From Sinohyriopsis cumingii (lineage: Eukaryota > Mollusca > Bivalvia > Unionida > Unionidae), in assembly GCA_028554795.2 (NCBI GenBank), contig CM068832.1, positions 85,150,511 to 85,214,510 of the forward strand: a DNA stretch of 64,000 nucleotides, given 5' to 3'. Both the position numbers and the translations under genes were made by a program. Below, one piece after another: positions 1-12,500 of this stretch. The notes beneath the pieces are model-generated. The model saw only the letters and a program-made list of their open reading frames with translations, searched no databases and was not told where the DNA came from. How positions within the stretch are numbered: position 1 is the first letter of the stretch; every line of letters begins with the position of its first letter.

Positions 1-300
1 TTTGTTGACATACACGACATACATAATGTATATAGTGTTCCTCGTGATGTTTATGGACCAATAACAGCAGGCACAGACCCACTATTGAGCACAGATGACA
101 ACACTCTTGTATTCGAGATAGCGAAGATACTGGATCGCCGGGCGAGAACTCAATACCAGAGGCCTCACCCTGCAGACCGCCCCCATAACAATCGCCGACA
201 GACCACAATGGTGCTCCTTTGTTGTCGCCTGAAGCACCAGACGGCGCAGAGAGGATTGATTGATTGATTGATTTTTGTTAATATTCTTACATCAAAAATG
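1..300 (+). other. Possible 3' tail of an unidentified repeat, with a GATT run
   Basis: A 60-codon open stretch (85-267) ends directly in a run of GATT units (about 252-270), followed by AT-rich DNA. The open stretch is richer in G+C than its surroundings. Ending a reading frame in a short simple-sequence tail is a habit of non-LTR retrotransposons, so this may be the 3' end of one. I recognise no domain in the translation. It lies upstream of the first recognised exon of gene 1 and would sit in its intron or in an upstream region. Confidence 0.2.
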
Positions 301-3160
301 TATAAATAGGTTATACAATTTCACGCTGTTTCAACTTGCCCACAGAGGCATTTCTTCCATCGGCCTGTCCGCGGATTCAGAGGAATAGCCCGTGCTGACA
401 TGATTTTTCCCTCGATATAACTCATCGTTCCTAATATGTTTTAAAAATTACAACCGCACCAGTGTATATGTGTATGTGTCATCCGATTCCCTCATTTCCT
501 GATCCTATGCACATCCTATTATATTGGTCGTGCTCTGAAGACATAGTTCTTTAAGCATTATCTTAGGCTTGTAATCCATAATAATCATGTGATTATATCG
601 ATGGATTCCAAAGTCTTTAATGCTCTATTTAAAGCTGTCATTCTCGCACTGACAAGCCGTTAACTCTTCTTTTAATTTCCCTACTCCTCATTCACTTCTT
701 GTATTGTTTACTGATATGTTCACACATTTTTGACAACGCTTGAATTAGGTGGATAAGGATACATTCTGTGTTGTTAAAAACTACAACATATTGTCTGTAT
801 ACTATTTGCAAACCATATTATACATTCCGCAATCTATATAGTCTATATTTGTCAATCGATTTCATTTTGTTGGTGTCGGATTCAGCGACCTCAACACCGA
901 TTGACCGATATTGCGTCAGAAAAATGGAAGTCTGTTGGTGGATATTCCTTCTTCTGATGCACGGGATACTGCATCATCTACTTCTTCCTCACTCCCCGAT
1001 GCACTTGATGGTCTGCTCTGTTGTTTCTCTTTTTGCCACTTTCCGATGTTGCCTGACTTTCTTCTACGATCCGCCGTTTTCAGGTAAATTCTTTTACAAC
1101 TTTCTGTTTAGTAAATTATGCCAGGGTATGCCTGACACACTAGATGGACTATACGAATAAAATCTGCTCAAACGACCTACAATAGTATGCTTTGTTTTCC
1201 AGAGTTGGTGTATTTTGTGAACCCATTCCAAAGATCGTTGCTAGTTTTCTTGATTGGAAACAATGTTGATTTTCACGCAAGAAGAAAACATTTTTAATAA
1301 TGCCCGTTAACTCAGTCGCAATAAAAGAAATGAGGAATATGGATTAAGGTAATCGGGTCTTTTCAACTGCCGAGGGCAAATGCAAAACAAGTACTGCTTG
1401 CTTACAAGAGGTACGTTATTGATAAGTACGTTGCGACTTTCAACCATTTACACGAGAATCATTTATTAAAATGCGAATCTAAGACAGCATTAATGAAGAA
1501 ACTACACTACGTTTTGTCCATACACAACTTTGTCTGATCATGGAAGCATTTGATTACTGAAACGAGTTTAGATAAAATTTCGTTTCAGAAATGTTTGAAA
1601 TCATCTAGGAGAGGAAGTAATCCATATGTATAAAAGTTTCAACATTGTGGTTTTGGAAAGCAGATGGTCACTCGTGGTTACATACTATATGAAATAAGCT
1701 CGATTGTCTTTAGGTTCTCGACAAGGAAGATCAGTTTAACACAAATCATTGGATTCCATGGAACGGAATACGAAATCCAGGTCCCAAGTTAACGACGGTC
1801 CGATTATTAATTTTTACAAGTAATGACAAGTGATAATTTGGCAAATAAATTTACTTTTTCAAATATCTGTTAAATCTGTCGATTAACTGGAAGTTTCAGT
1901 ATTCAGTTGGAAGAGAGCTTTGATGAGTTGTATCTGAAAAGGGGTCAATGGAAATATCAAATGGTCACTCAAGGTAGTCTCTTCTGGGTATCCAATGGTC
2001 ACTCAAGGTAGTCTCTTCTGGGATGAGAGTTTCCAGATACTCTTCCAACTATTCTTCTTAACTCGTCATCATACATTGGTCGCATTATTTGTGACCAGTA
2101 TAATCATCTTTATAACCACAAGAATATTCTTTTGTTTGGGTTATTGTTATACTAGAGGCGAGCAAAACATAATTCAAGAAGTGTTTCTCTTGTTCTAACA
2201 CTCATGACATCACCGCTCTGTCTTTCTTTACTTTCTCACTTTGGCATCGGGACGTACCTGCCAAAGTCTCTTGTTTGTTGGAAAATAACATCCCCATCGA
2301 TTTACAACGGTTATATTCCATTTGTATGTTAGTCAAGAGACAATGAGGGATTCGACTGTCACTCGTCGTAGAGTTTTCTTGGCTATGATAAATTTGAGAG
2401 GTTGACTAATGTTGTTCACAGATATTGCACATATCATATCCTTTCTCAATAATAATTGTGCGCTGGTTTATGTTTACTTTCAAATGTAACAGGGTAATAC
2501 TTCAATGTAGTCGCAGGTGTACATTCACGCCATTCAACAACTGTTTCTTTTAGCCACATATCTAACCGTACAAGGTCATTCATTCCTACGCCATTACTTT
2601 ATTTTTTTTTGGGTCATAACCATCGTTGTTTGAGGCATATCATTTTCCGTCTACTCTGCACTCTTTGAACGTATTTATTTTGTCTGGGGTGCACAACAAA
2701 GATGCATCGAAGTTTGGGGTCTTAGCCTCTTTTATATAAATAAGGAGATTATGTAAAGTAGTTCGGTATTGGTAAGTGTCCATGATGTAATACGTTAGCT
2801 TTGAAAGGCCAAATTCATTTGACTGAACATGAAATGCCTGAAGTTTCTAACGAGCGTAACTTTCACATCGGTGCTAGATTAAAGTAGCTGTATTGAAACT
2901 TTGTCATGCAGATGCCATTAACATGTAGTCAGATCAATGTTAACTTTGGTATGTCCTTTGACAACAAACTCGACAGGAACTGAGGAGGAAAGAGTCGAAT
3001 CTGTGTGCAATTCTTTGTTGGAACATTTGCAAGAACCTAAGTGCATGGCCTAGGTAATCAAAATGTTTGTCTCTTATTCTTTTTCTGGTAGTGGTTTGAA
3101 GTCTGCATATTTTACAGCACCTCTTTCAGTCTCAACTGTGTTGTGGCGTTGGTGATAAAC
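301..3160. other. Non-coding stretch, probably intron of or sequence upstream of gene 1
   Basis: No exon of the metalloprotease family was found here; I looked in particular for a counterpart of the zinc-site exon of gene 2. A 130-codon plus-strand ORF (768-1160) is rich in Leu, Phe and Cys and looks like chance. On the minus strand, about 1076-916, there is a short open stretch with an acidic SGSEEEVDD run that looks more protein-like but matches nothing I know. Around 1,962-2,025 a segment with core GGTCACTCAAGGTAGTCTCT is tandemly doubled. Confidence 0.3.
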
Positions 3161-4140
3161 AGTATGTTATTGCTGATTGTTCTGGTTGAAGTAAGTGAAG
3201 AAATTGTTTCCACAAATACAAAACAAATTGAGAGAAAATATTGCGGACAGAGTTATGTGGTCAGAAAATGAAATTTGATACGGTGAGAAGATGCATCGTA
3301 CTCGTTCATTATATTTTTGTCCGGTTTATCAAGTGTTTTGCCAAAATGATTGTTGAAAATACCTCAAATCACAAGAAAGACCTATCGAACTTTAAAATAA
3401 TGATAAGCGTAGTAAATTTCATTTGTCTTAAATGGGTCTTGTTTTTCAAATGGGAACGTATTTTCCGTTGTTTAATTTGTCTTTCGTTACCGTTTTTAAT
3501 GAATAAATGAAACTAATCATTTCGCTTGGAGTAGTCACTTCTTATGGAGTACATCCGATATTGCGAGGATGCGAGTCATTGTAAGCTTTAAAAGGGCGTG
3601 GTTACAGGTCTATTCATTCTAGACCATGTTGATGTGCATATTATTTACACACACCTTCTTTGAAGAATCATCCGCAACGTTCCAAGACACTAATTTTGGT
3701 TGCAGGATTTTGAGTGTAGAAAATAGGATTTGTTTTAAAATATTATCTAAATATTTGTCAAAGGAATAAATAAGGTCATTTTAAATATAAACCAATGACT
3801 CAGAAAACATACTTGCTTCCTCGATTTATAAAGATACATTTGTCGGATCGGCTTGCCATCGGTGGTCGATTCGTACGATTGATTAACATTAAAGCTGGGT
3901 TTGTGTAATGTGGACCGCCTATTGTTCTCGCCACTACTATCGTACATCCTACTTTTGCATAGGCTTTTGACTTGGATTTACCTTGATGGTACAGATCTCT
4001 GAGTGTATCTGTGTCCAGCCGTCTATATAGGACTGTAGTAAATGATGCCTAAAAGTGTGTATATGTTCTTAAGTTCATTAAGTCATCCAATGTTCTATAT
4101 TCTTAGAATATTGCAGTAATTTTGACAGGATGTGTTCGAT
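3160..4140 (+). repeat. Duplicated intron sequence shared with gene 2
   Basis: Several blocks align, with gaps, to the long intron of gene 2. Around 3,247-3,340 matches about 57,494-57,600 (shared GAAATGAAATTTGATACG). Around 3,506-3,640 matches about 58,970-59,110 (shared GATCATTTCG-like and CACGTTGATGTGCA-like blocks). Around 3,830-4,090 matches about 59,310-59,610. Order and orientation are the same in both places. In each gene the blocks lie upstream of the homologous cysteine-rich exon, so they are remnants of an ancestral intron copied with the gene. Gene 2 carries more than 1 kb of extra DNA between the first two blocks. Confidence 0.7.
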
Positions 4141-4679
4141 GCGTAGCTCCTGTTGGGAAGATTCAACATAAGTCATTTATTTGCTTCTCTTTTCATTTTT
4201 ACATCTCTTTTTGTTTCTGGCTCTCATTGTCTCTTTCTTCCGGAAGTTGTAAACTTTTCCCACTGTAATATTCTTTCCGATCATTTGTCAAAGGTCTTGA
4301 CACTGCTAACTGACGCCTGTCTCTCTGTCTTGTTTTATCGATTGGTTCCGTTAAATTGGTTCAAGTACAATTCACAAACAAGTCCAATCAGCTGTTAATG
4401 TATTTTGAATGATCCTGATTTCCCGTCCATAAGTTCACTTTGGAAGTAATGAAAAGAAAGACATTTCGAGGTTTAGCTAAATATAGAGATTGGTCCATCT
4501 TTGAAGTAAATGAAGTGCTCTTCAAATACAAAATCTCAATGCATGTATGACATTAGATTATACATTATTTGTCCAATTTTATACATTACTTTCGTGCGTA
4601 TGTGCAATCTCCTAAGAATACGAGATGTTATCGAAGTCATTTTAATCACTAGCAAGAAAGATGGAGGTGAATGTCGATT

Positions 4680-7136
4680 TTTTCGAAATTCGATAGGTGG
4701 CAACCTAATTATTCTTGGAGTTTCAACTCTCACTTTGAATGTCCCGGAAACCCAAACACATCGAGACTAATATATTCCATTAATGATTTTAACACCCATA
4801 AACATGGTCACATTTTAGACTGGATTCTTCATAGACCTGATCATGATATTCTACGTTCCTCCCTGGTATCCCACAAACTTGCATAAGATCACATCTGCAT
4901 TATATGTCATCTTGACGTATCAGTCCCTAACCCTCCACCTTTTGTTGCTACTAAAAGAAACAGTCATATGATAAATAGAACCAAACTAATGCATGACATT
5001 CAAGAAAACCTAACAACTTGCCAACCATCTACAGCAGAATAACTAGATAACTGCCTGCGTTCATTGCTCGACAAACATGTCCCAGCCACCAAGTGCAGAG
5101 TATCAATTCAAAAGTGTTATCCATGGTATATCAGTGTTACGGACCAGCTTCCCATTGCTGAAAGAGACCGACGTAAAGCTGAGACGCTTTGGGTTTCCAC
5201 CAGACTCACTGTTCATAAGCAAGTCAAAAGTCACTAAGAAGAACGTCACAAACATAGTCCATGCAACAAAATCAGCCTACTACAGTACTAAGATCATGGA
5301 AAGTTCCAGCTGCAAAGAGCTCCTCGAGATTACTAACAAGCTAATGTCAAGGAACAAGAGTACACCTCTTCGAACTATCTTCTCTCTAGTCGACCCTCCT
5401 GAACCGTTTGCAAATGTCTTCCGTGACAAAGTACAAACCATTAGAGATAGGCTTGACAACACATTTTCACTTGCCACTTCCTCACCATACAGTTGGGATG
5501 CAGAATTTCAGCGGCAACCATTATCAGCATTAGAATCTGTCTCTATGGATTTAGTACTTACGATCATTTTTGAAAACTGCCATTGCAAAGCCTCTGCTGA
5601 AGAAACCAACACTCGATCATAACGATTTAAAGAATTACCGCCCAGTTTCTAATCTCCCATTCATTTAAAACAATATTAGAGAAGGTTGTTATATCCCAAC
5701 TTATATCTCATCTGAATTCAAACAGTCTTCATAGCAATGTACAATCTGCATATCGCCCTTGCCACTGCACTGAAACTGCTCTCCTAAAATTAGTTAATGA
5801 CACTCTTTCTGCTTTGGACAGCGGAACGATTGGTCCTCACCGACCTTGATTTGTTTGCAGCATTTGACACAATAGACCATGCTATAATACTTCACCGTCT
5901 CCAGCATAAATGTTTCATTCATGATACAGCCTTACTGTGGTTCAAGTCCTACTTGGTCAACAGGACACAAATTGTATCTGTAAATGTAATAACTCCAACC
6001 CAGTTGATCTATGTTGTGTGGTCCGCAGGGGTCTGTTCTTGGACCTGTTCTCTTCATTCTATACATTCAGTCGCTCTGAAGTGTCATAAATCATCATCCA
6101 GTGTCTCAACAATTGTACGCTACAAATCTAGCCACCCAACTGAAGTTGATGCTACCATCCAAGGTGTAGAGAGGTGCATTTCTGATATGAAATCATGGAT
6201 GACATGTAACAAGCTGCAGATGAATGATGATAGAACTGAGGCCATTCTGATTACCTGACAAAGACTTTCTCATTCACATCCTTTACTTTAAGCAATAAAT
6301 ATCAGTAACACCAACATACAATTCACACAGTCAGTACAAAACTTAGGTGTCACTCTGGACAGTACTATCCCGCTGCAACAACATGCCATGAACATATGCA
6401 AGTCTGCATATCTTTAGCTGAGACGCATCATCTCCATTCGCAAATATCTTTCCGTTGAGGACTGTAATCATTCCGCTGTCAAAGCAGAAAGAGTGTATGT
6501 TCATTAATATTTTCAAGACCGGACTAATTTGACTCATTTATGTCTGACTCATCTCAATATCTACTTCAGAAACGTCAAAAAGTACAAATCACAGCTGATC
6601 GGATCATTCTTAGAGTATGATGATCAGAGCACACGTCCCCGCTGCTCTGTACCCTACACTGGCTATCCATTCGATCCAGAATCAAACAGAAAATTTGTTC
6701 TCTGTGCTACTTTTCAATGACTGACTCCAATCCAACATACCTATCCGACCTCACACATGTATTACGTTCCTCTTCTGACAATCGTATACTCATTAATCCC
6801 ACTACGAAAACGAATTCATATGGACAACGTTATTTGGTATACCAGAGCTCAGCAACGTGGAATGAATTGCCACTGAAATAAGACACATAGACACAGTGAT
6901 TTCATTCAAGAGTGCTTTTAAAACTCCCTTATGTCGACTACAAGAATAAACTTAAAGACCTAATAATGTTCCCGACCTGAAATATTTACAGCATGTTTTT
7001 ATGTTTTTTAATTTCATGGTGTTTGTTTTTCTGTAATAATATCATTATATATATTTCTATGTTATAGGTGTTGTCTAATGTTGTAAAGCGCTTAAATCTT
7101 CTAATGATTAGGCGTTATACAAATTCCTCATTAATT

Positions 7137-7206
<70 letters not shown>
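4680..7206 (+). mobile_element. LINE copy A: 5'-truncated CR1/L2-like non-LTR retrotransposon
   Basis: This plus-strand copy starts inside the endonuclease region (shared with the reverse-strand copy at GATAGGTGGCAACCT) and runs through the reverse transcriptase to the 3' end. Readable pieces include 5077-5622, the finger/palm piece with FAAFDTIDHAIILHRL (5797-6258), the thumb-like KSWMTCNKLQMNDD segment near 6,180, and a C-terminal piece near 6,720-6,880. Frame changes between the pieces and internal stops show it is dead. The 3' end has a TGTAAAGCGC motif near 7,082 and a (TAA)n tail, a style of ending known from L2/CR1-type elements. It lies in an intron of gene 1 and is absent from the corresponding gene 2 intron, so it inserted after the duplication or was lost there. 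Confidence 0.85.
7139..7206. repeat. (TAA)n microsatellite with inverted (TTA)n end
   Basis: A run of TAA units switches near 7,191 to TTA units, so the tract can fold back on itself. It forms the 3' tail of LINE copy A. Confidence 0.9.
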
Positions 7207-7739
7207 CGTTTTAAAGACAGACAATAATGATGATTATGTTTCGAACATTTTTGCACTTCCTTCTTTACACCAATAGCGATCCGATACAAAATACGAAATA
7301 ACACATAATGCATCGACTGAGTCAAATCAGTGTCATTAACATAAACATAATTCAGCCAAGGTGTCCCTAATTATTCGTCCAAAACATGAACTGTAGATTA
7401 GTCTCTAAGATCTTTACACATTACACCATAAAGAGCGTCAAAATTGGTGCAGCTTTGTTTGCATACTGAGTGAGGTATATACTTGTTGGTTTACTTTGAT
7501 GTTCTTTTCGTATAGGCCGAAGATCTCGAAAATACTATGCCGGCAGACGAGTCAAGATGAATTGGACTAAGATTCTTTTTCCCCATATATATGTGTATGT
7601 GTGTGTGAAAGAGCCCTAAAATTGACTCTTGTTCTCTGGGATTTGCAAAAACTGATTCAAAAATACATATTAATATTTAAAGTTCTTGTCAGTATATGTT
7701 CTCATTGGTCATATTGTATATTATACATTCGCATTTCAG
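7207..7739 (+). other. End of a gene 1 intron
   Basis: AT-rich intron sequence. The final 45 bases, with CTCATTGGTCAT and an ATTCGCATTTCAG acceptor, align to the intron end before the homologous exon of gene 2 (TTATTGGTCAT and ATTCGTATTTCAG), which supports shared ancestry. Confidence 0.6.
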
Positions 7740-7875
7740 AGCTTGTGTGACTATTAAGGGTGACTACTACAACCACCAGGAATATACCCAGCATGTGATG
7801 AAACAGGCAGGAGAGGTGTTCTCTGCTAATGAGCAATGTGAGCTCACGTATGGGAAGAGATCTGTCGTTTGTGAG
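7740..7875 (+). CDS. Gene 1 exon a: start of cysteine-rich domain
   Basis: 136 nt, acceptor TTTCAG and donor GTATTC. It begins in phase 2 and ends in phase 0. Key residues are ACV, DYYN, HVM, GEVF, QCEL and VVCE. Length and both phases equal those of gene 2 exon 13. Confidence 0.85.
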
Positions 7876-9716
7876 GTATTCTGTTGTGTGCGTGTATAAG
7901 CGTTGATGTATGTGCTTTTAGCGAACTACTGGGAAGATGACTGCCTGCTCAAAATTAAATGTTATTTATTTGTAAACTTCTGTATATGTTGCCAATATGA
8001 GATGTAGGCTGGACACTATGTTAAGCATCCCTTTATATGTGTATGAATGTTTTACCGGTTCTGCATTTATCCTGACACTCTGACACTAAATCGGATGATG
8101 TAATAGTAATATGAATAATCCATCATTCGTGCAGAAATGTCAAACTAGTTCCAACTACCATGCTTTTGTCGTGACAACACACTGGTGTGGTTTTTGTAGC
8201 ACACATGTAATAACATATAATGGATATCTTCTGGCACCCATGGTTGTCCAACAACACATTTTGTACCAGAACTAAACGTTCCTCTAAGCTGATGTTCTTG
8301 ATACACCTCGATGTCTCAGAGGCAGTGTTTTATTTGGAAACTAGAGCGAATGTAACCATCTTAGTGCGTTTGTCTCCAAAACGCAGGAGTTGTTATCTAA
8401 TAACGGGACTGGATATGACGGTAAAACACGAACCACAATGCAACGGAACTGGCCGATGTGGGGTAAAGTGTAGTTGCAGAAGAAAGCTTGTTTGCTTAGC
8501 TTTGCATTGACATAAAATATGTGACCGGAAGTTTAATAACTGCCTAAACAAACAGTTACTGGCATTGCCACTTTAAATGTGTCATTGAGCTGTTATTGTA
8601 GATATTGTTATCAGTAAATCAATAATTTTTGTTATATCTCTGATAGAACGTGACGAAATACTAACCACTCAAAACTATTACCTGTATTTAAAGGAAAGCA
8701 ACGTTAAAGCCATAACAGAACATAAATTGATTACAAAGATATACATGACTATGTTCACCTTATAGAATATAATTCATCTTATTACATGCCGCGTTGAAAC
8801 AAACATTTTACATATCCATGACTTTATCTGTATTTAAAGTTTTTCCTATTTTTACTTTCCATTTTGAACAATTAACTGAAATGGCAGCATCCTTATAAAA
8901 TAGACTACTGTGACCTACATTTCAATAATGGAGACTTTAGTTTTGCATTCAACTCATGACACGTATGACGTTGGTATACTAAGACCATTGTATAGCGTCT
9001 CTAGTTATAGCGAGAGGGTTGTTCTTGATGATCCCTACTACCTCAGGTCAGTAGCCATACGTTATGGCCCATGTTGAATGCCTCGCTAACTTGCGTCTTA
9101 TCTTGGATGTGTAATGTTGATTTGGTAGACATTGCTAGTGCTAGCATAGCGAATTAGACGATGACATGCATCTTTTGTATTGCCACAGTCTTACAAAAAA
9201 ATCTAGCCTCTTGTGACTATAATTGTATATTTTTCTGGTTCTGTTTTGTTTTTGCTTTTAACATTGGCCGTAAGAGTTTTTCGGTATGCGTTCATACGTA
9301 TTTTACCTAGAATCATACAACTTGGTTATTGGGGGAAGTTTATTATCAAGTTATCAAAAAACACGTTACTACACCTTATTAACAAGAATGTCGCTGGGAC
9401 ATAAATTGTATCATCTACCAATATGAGTTCATTTTTTACTTTTATGATCACATATATAAATCAATACTAGACCGATATACCTCCTAACCTATTAGAAATT
9501 CCCTTCGTGGTCGTTGCAGTTAGAAATATAAATAGATAAACTAATTCATTGGTATGATTTCCATATTAATAACTTTATATTTATTTTTGATCGGATGACG
9601 TTAGCAGTTTGAGAGGGTACCATCGACAATTTCCACCATAAAACAAGTGACATGTTACAAGCAATAGTAGCGACATGACTAAAGGTGTTACAACAATGTT
9701 AAAAATCTACATCAAG

Positions 9717-9758
<42 letters not shown>

Positions 9759-11136
9759 CGCCCCAAAAATGGGTCCCTGCATCCATGTTGGCAATCTTGT
9801 CAGGTTTAGAGTCATTGGCTTTCTTCAAGCACATAATCCGTAATTATTAGAACCTACTGCTTTAATAGCGGATTTAAAGCACGTGAGAACATATTTACCT
9901 AATGTTACAATAGTGGTAATAAAGTGTTACCCATGAGTGGAAATGTCAGATTTCATTTCACATCACCGCTTTTACGCCAGATGTTATCAATGCATAACGT
10001 AATTACCCAAATTAATACACGCAATACCGATTACAGCTGATTGCTTGCGCATGAAAATGAATATTGCTATAACAGTAACCTTAAAGAGATACTCTTGCAC
10101 TGTTGGTTTATTTTATTACAAAGGAGATATAAGAAATCAGGTACCTTTGAATATGACTTTTTGTTTTATCTAAACCACGAAATCTAAAACCTACTAAAAT
10201 ACAACGGTTTAGAACAAACCTCAAAGTTTTTTTTCCAGATTTCAACAATTTCCAAATTCAATCTTCAACAGGTAGAGTAATTCCAAAAGGAAATCTGGCG
10301 TATGCAGTGTCTAGTTGCACAACACAAAATAAAGTCTTGGTGAATCGTTAACAAATCAGATGTTTCTAATATGTGTTGATTAGAGTTTCATAAAAATTAA
10401 AGTAAAATCCAGTTAACAGCAAAGCAACCGAGACACATATTCCTTCCGCCCTCATCACGTAAATGGACTACCCCGAAGCTAGCTATTGTATTCCAAAGAC
10501 AAACATAAGTTATAGGCTGTTTGCAAAATGTTAGAGGAAATAGTCCCATTCTATACATTTAGTCATCGGGATCAGAGCCAGGTCAGTTTTGCATTTATAA
10601 TAACATAGCTCTAGACTAAAATAACTCGATTAGTGGCTGGCTATGAGAATTCAGACACTTCAAGCTATACCTAATTTTAAATCTTCTTTTTTAAAGACTC
10701 CTATTGAAAACATCTGCAGTTTCATGAGATGTACGGATCCAAAAACAAGCGTTTGCGAAGAGGGATATTATATTGCATCAAGAGGAACCGCATGTGGATC
10801 ACTTAAGGTAATTCCTCCTTTTCACAATTTCTCTACAAAAATGCAAATGCAATTCTAAAGTTATACAATTCTAATTTACCCGATGTTCCGATGGCCGTTT
10901 ATAGCAAAAGGATATTCCGTTAGATAACTAAATTATATTTTTGGGCAAATAATGTCTAATTGTGAAACATGAAGATTGCAAAAGATTGCATGATGTTCTA
11001 GAAGACATTACACTGTAATCTGGTTTGTTAGCAGCCATGTGAGCCTCTTGACAGTTAATATATTAAGATCTTGTTAACAGAAACGGAAAGGATTTCCGAA
11101 ATTACGCTTTCTATTACAAATGCAGAAATTATTATT

Positions 11137-11220
<84 letters not shown>

Positions 11221-11268
11221 TCTTTTTGCTAGTGGTGCAGAGACGGAAAGTGTGTTTCTAAAGACTAG
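7740..11268 (+). CDS. Gene 1: M12B/ADAMTS-like metalloprotease, 3' end only (three exons, partial)
   Basis: Exons 7740-7875, 10697-10807 and 11233-11268 join in phase (136 nt, 111 nt, then 33 coding nt plus TAG) and encode about 92 residues of an ADAMTS-type cysteine-rich domain (ADAM_CR_2 style). Landmarks are GEVFSANEQCELTYG, ICSFMRC, GTACGSLK and WCRDGKCV; the last two recall the GTxCGxxKWCxxGxC pattern of ADAMTS proteins. The zinc protease domain and propeptide must lie upstream, beyond the left edge or unrecognised; no matching exon was seen in 1-7739. The protein stops 4 residues after the last Cys-Val, so there is no thrombospondin repeat. In this family the cysteine-rich part is thought to help substrate recognition in a secreted protease. 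The first exon is 25/45 identical at protein level to the gene 2 exon at 63,734. Confidence 0.8.
7876..10696 (+). other. Gene 1 intron
   Basis: About 2.8 kb of AT-rich sequence with a (CA)n microsatellite at 9,720-9,754. An ORF at 8,220-8,510 ends in a Cys-rich tail, but it has no family resemblance and no convincing splice sites, so I treat it as chance. Nothing else recognised. Confidence 0.6.
10697..10807 (+). CDS. Gene 1 exon b: middle of cysteine-rich domain
   Basis: 111 nt, phase 0-0, acceptor TTTTTTAAAG and donor GTAATT. The 37 residues hold five cysteines in the order ICSFMRC, SVCEEG, GTACG, the expected spacing for the ADAMTS cysteine-rich domain. Confidence 0.85.
10808..11232 (+). 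repeat. Short gene 1 intron with a (TA)n tract
   Basis: This 425-nt intron contains an (ATT)n run followed by an almost pure (TA)n tract at about 11,143-11,218. The tract ends 14 bases before the TTTTTGCTAG acceptor, so it occupies the place where a branch point would normally lie. Confidence 0.8.
11233..11268 (+). CDS. Gene 1 terminal coding exon
   Basis: After the TTTTTGCTAG acceptor the exon reads WCRDGKCVSKD and then TAG (11266-11268). It completes the GTACGSLK-WCRDGKCV motif across the junction in phase 0. A good donor-like GTGAGT follows eight bases after the stop, so the exon may end there and continue into a spliced 3' UTR. Variant poly(A) signals ATTAAA lie at 11,502 and 11,665, and a consensus AATAAA at 12,399. 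Confidence 0.8.
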   Translation, partial: WCRDGKCVSKD

Positions 11269-12497
11269 AATTAGGTGAGTTGGAACGAATAGAACTTACC
11301 ATGCCAAACTCGGAAACATCATATGATGTAGGTTTAAATTCTTCTCAGACCAGGCATGACATGCAACCAATAGAAGTTACATTGACAATGAATTGTGTTG
11401 TACGCAATATAGCCTTTCACGTGTTTATATTCAGTTAAACAGCACACAAGTACCAAAAACAACATTCATAAAGACGTTGTTAAATTTATAACTTTTAAAA
11501 AATTAAATCGGCTATTAATAAGCGAAACGTTTGAATTTGCTGTTTATTAGATTACAATCATCGGGATGATGATTATATTCCCTGTAAGTATTCTACACCC
11601 CTGTAAGGTTGAAAGATAAGTGCATGAAAGTTCTCGTAGATTTTTCGAGAAATCAAGATTATATATTAAAGCACGCCTTTCATTTTACAGGACCAAGATG
11701 TCTAATACATGTATCAGACGGGAAATGTTGCAGTACTTTCCAATTGGATTATATATATCTTGTTGTTTAGTTTCCAGTATTTCAATGACATTGTTATAAA
11801 TGCAATCTATATTGATGAATATTATATTCCAACTGACACGTAGATAATTGCTGAAAGTCTCGTTTTATATATGTTCATATTTGACATAGTAGTGCATAGT
11901 ATATACTGCGGTTATGTTTCGCTGGGTACAAATTTGAAAACATGTATTGGTCGCACCTAACCACTGATTCAAAGAAATCAACATATATATGTGATGCAAA
12001 AGTCAACTCTGCGTTACTCATTTATTTTTAAAAAAATATAAAACGCTCGACCATTTTCTTAGTGAAATATATTACTCAAAAAATATTTCCGTTTAGTTGG
12101 GTTTATTTTATTTGAAATCTCTTGGAAAAGAGATTTAATCATTGGGTCCTCTCACTGCCGATATCGCCATATTTTGAGATGGTAATTGATGTAACAAAAG
12201 TACTAGGAACTTGAGGTATGTACTCGCTTTATTGAAAATGACAATAACAAAGTGACCTCACACAACGGGACTTAAATGCTCATTTATATCATTCCATCAT
12301 CAGAGGATGCTAATCTGGAGAATATATGAACGAAAGAAAACAAAAGATCTCATTTTCAGCAATTATATGTGATTAAAAAGTTAAGCTGAAACATGACCAA
12401 TAAAATGAATAACTACATCTAGCATTGATACATGCTCACATTTTCATCTAGTTACATGTAGAAGTATTTCCTGCTATAAAACCGATTATCTGATGAC
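11269..12497 (+). other. Gene 1 3' UTR and downstream intergenic DNA
   Basis: AT-rich sequence with possible poly(A) signals at 11,502, 11,665 and 12,399. Where transcription ends cannot be decided from sequence alone. No other feature seen. Confidence 0.4.
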
Positions 12498-12500
12498 TTT

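Noticed and set aside
768-1160. A 130-codon membrane protein
   Set aside because: Composition is that of an AT-rich chance frame; no start context, family or neighbours support it.
8220-8510. Cys-rich exon in the gene 1 intron
   Set aside because: No ADAM-type cysteine spacing and no phase-compatible splice sites; exons a and b join directly in phase.
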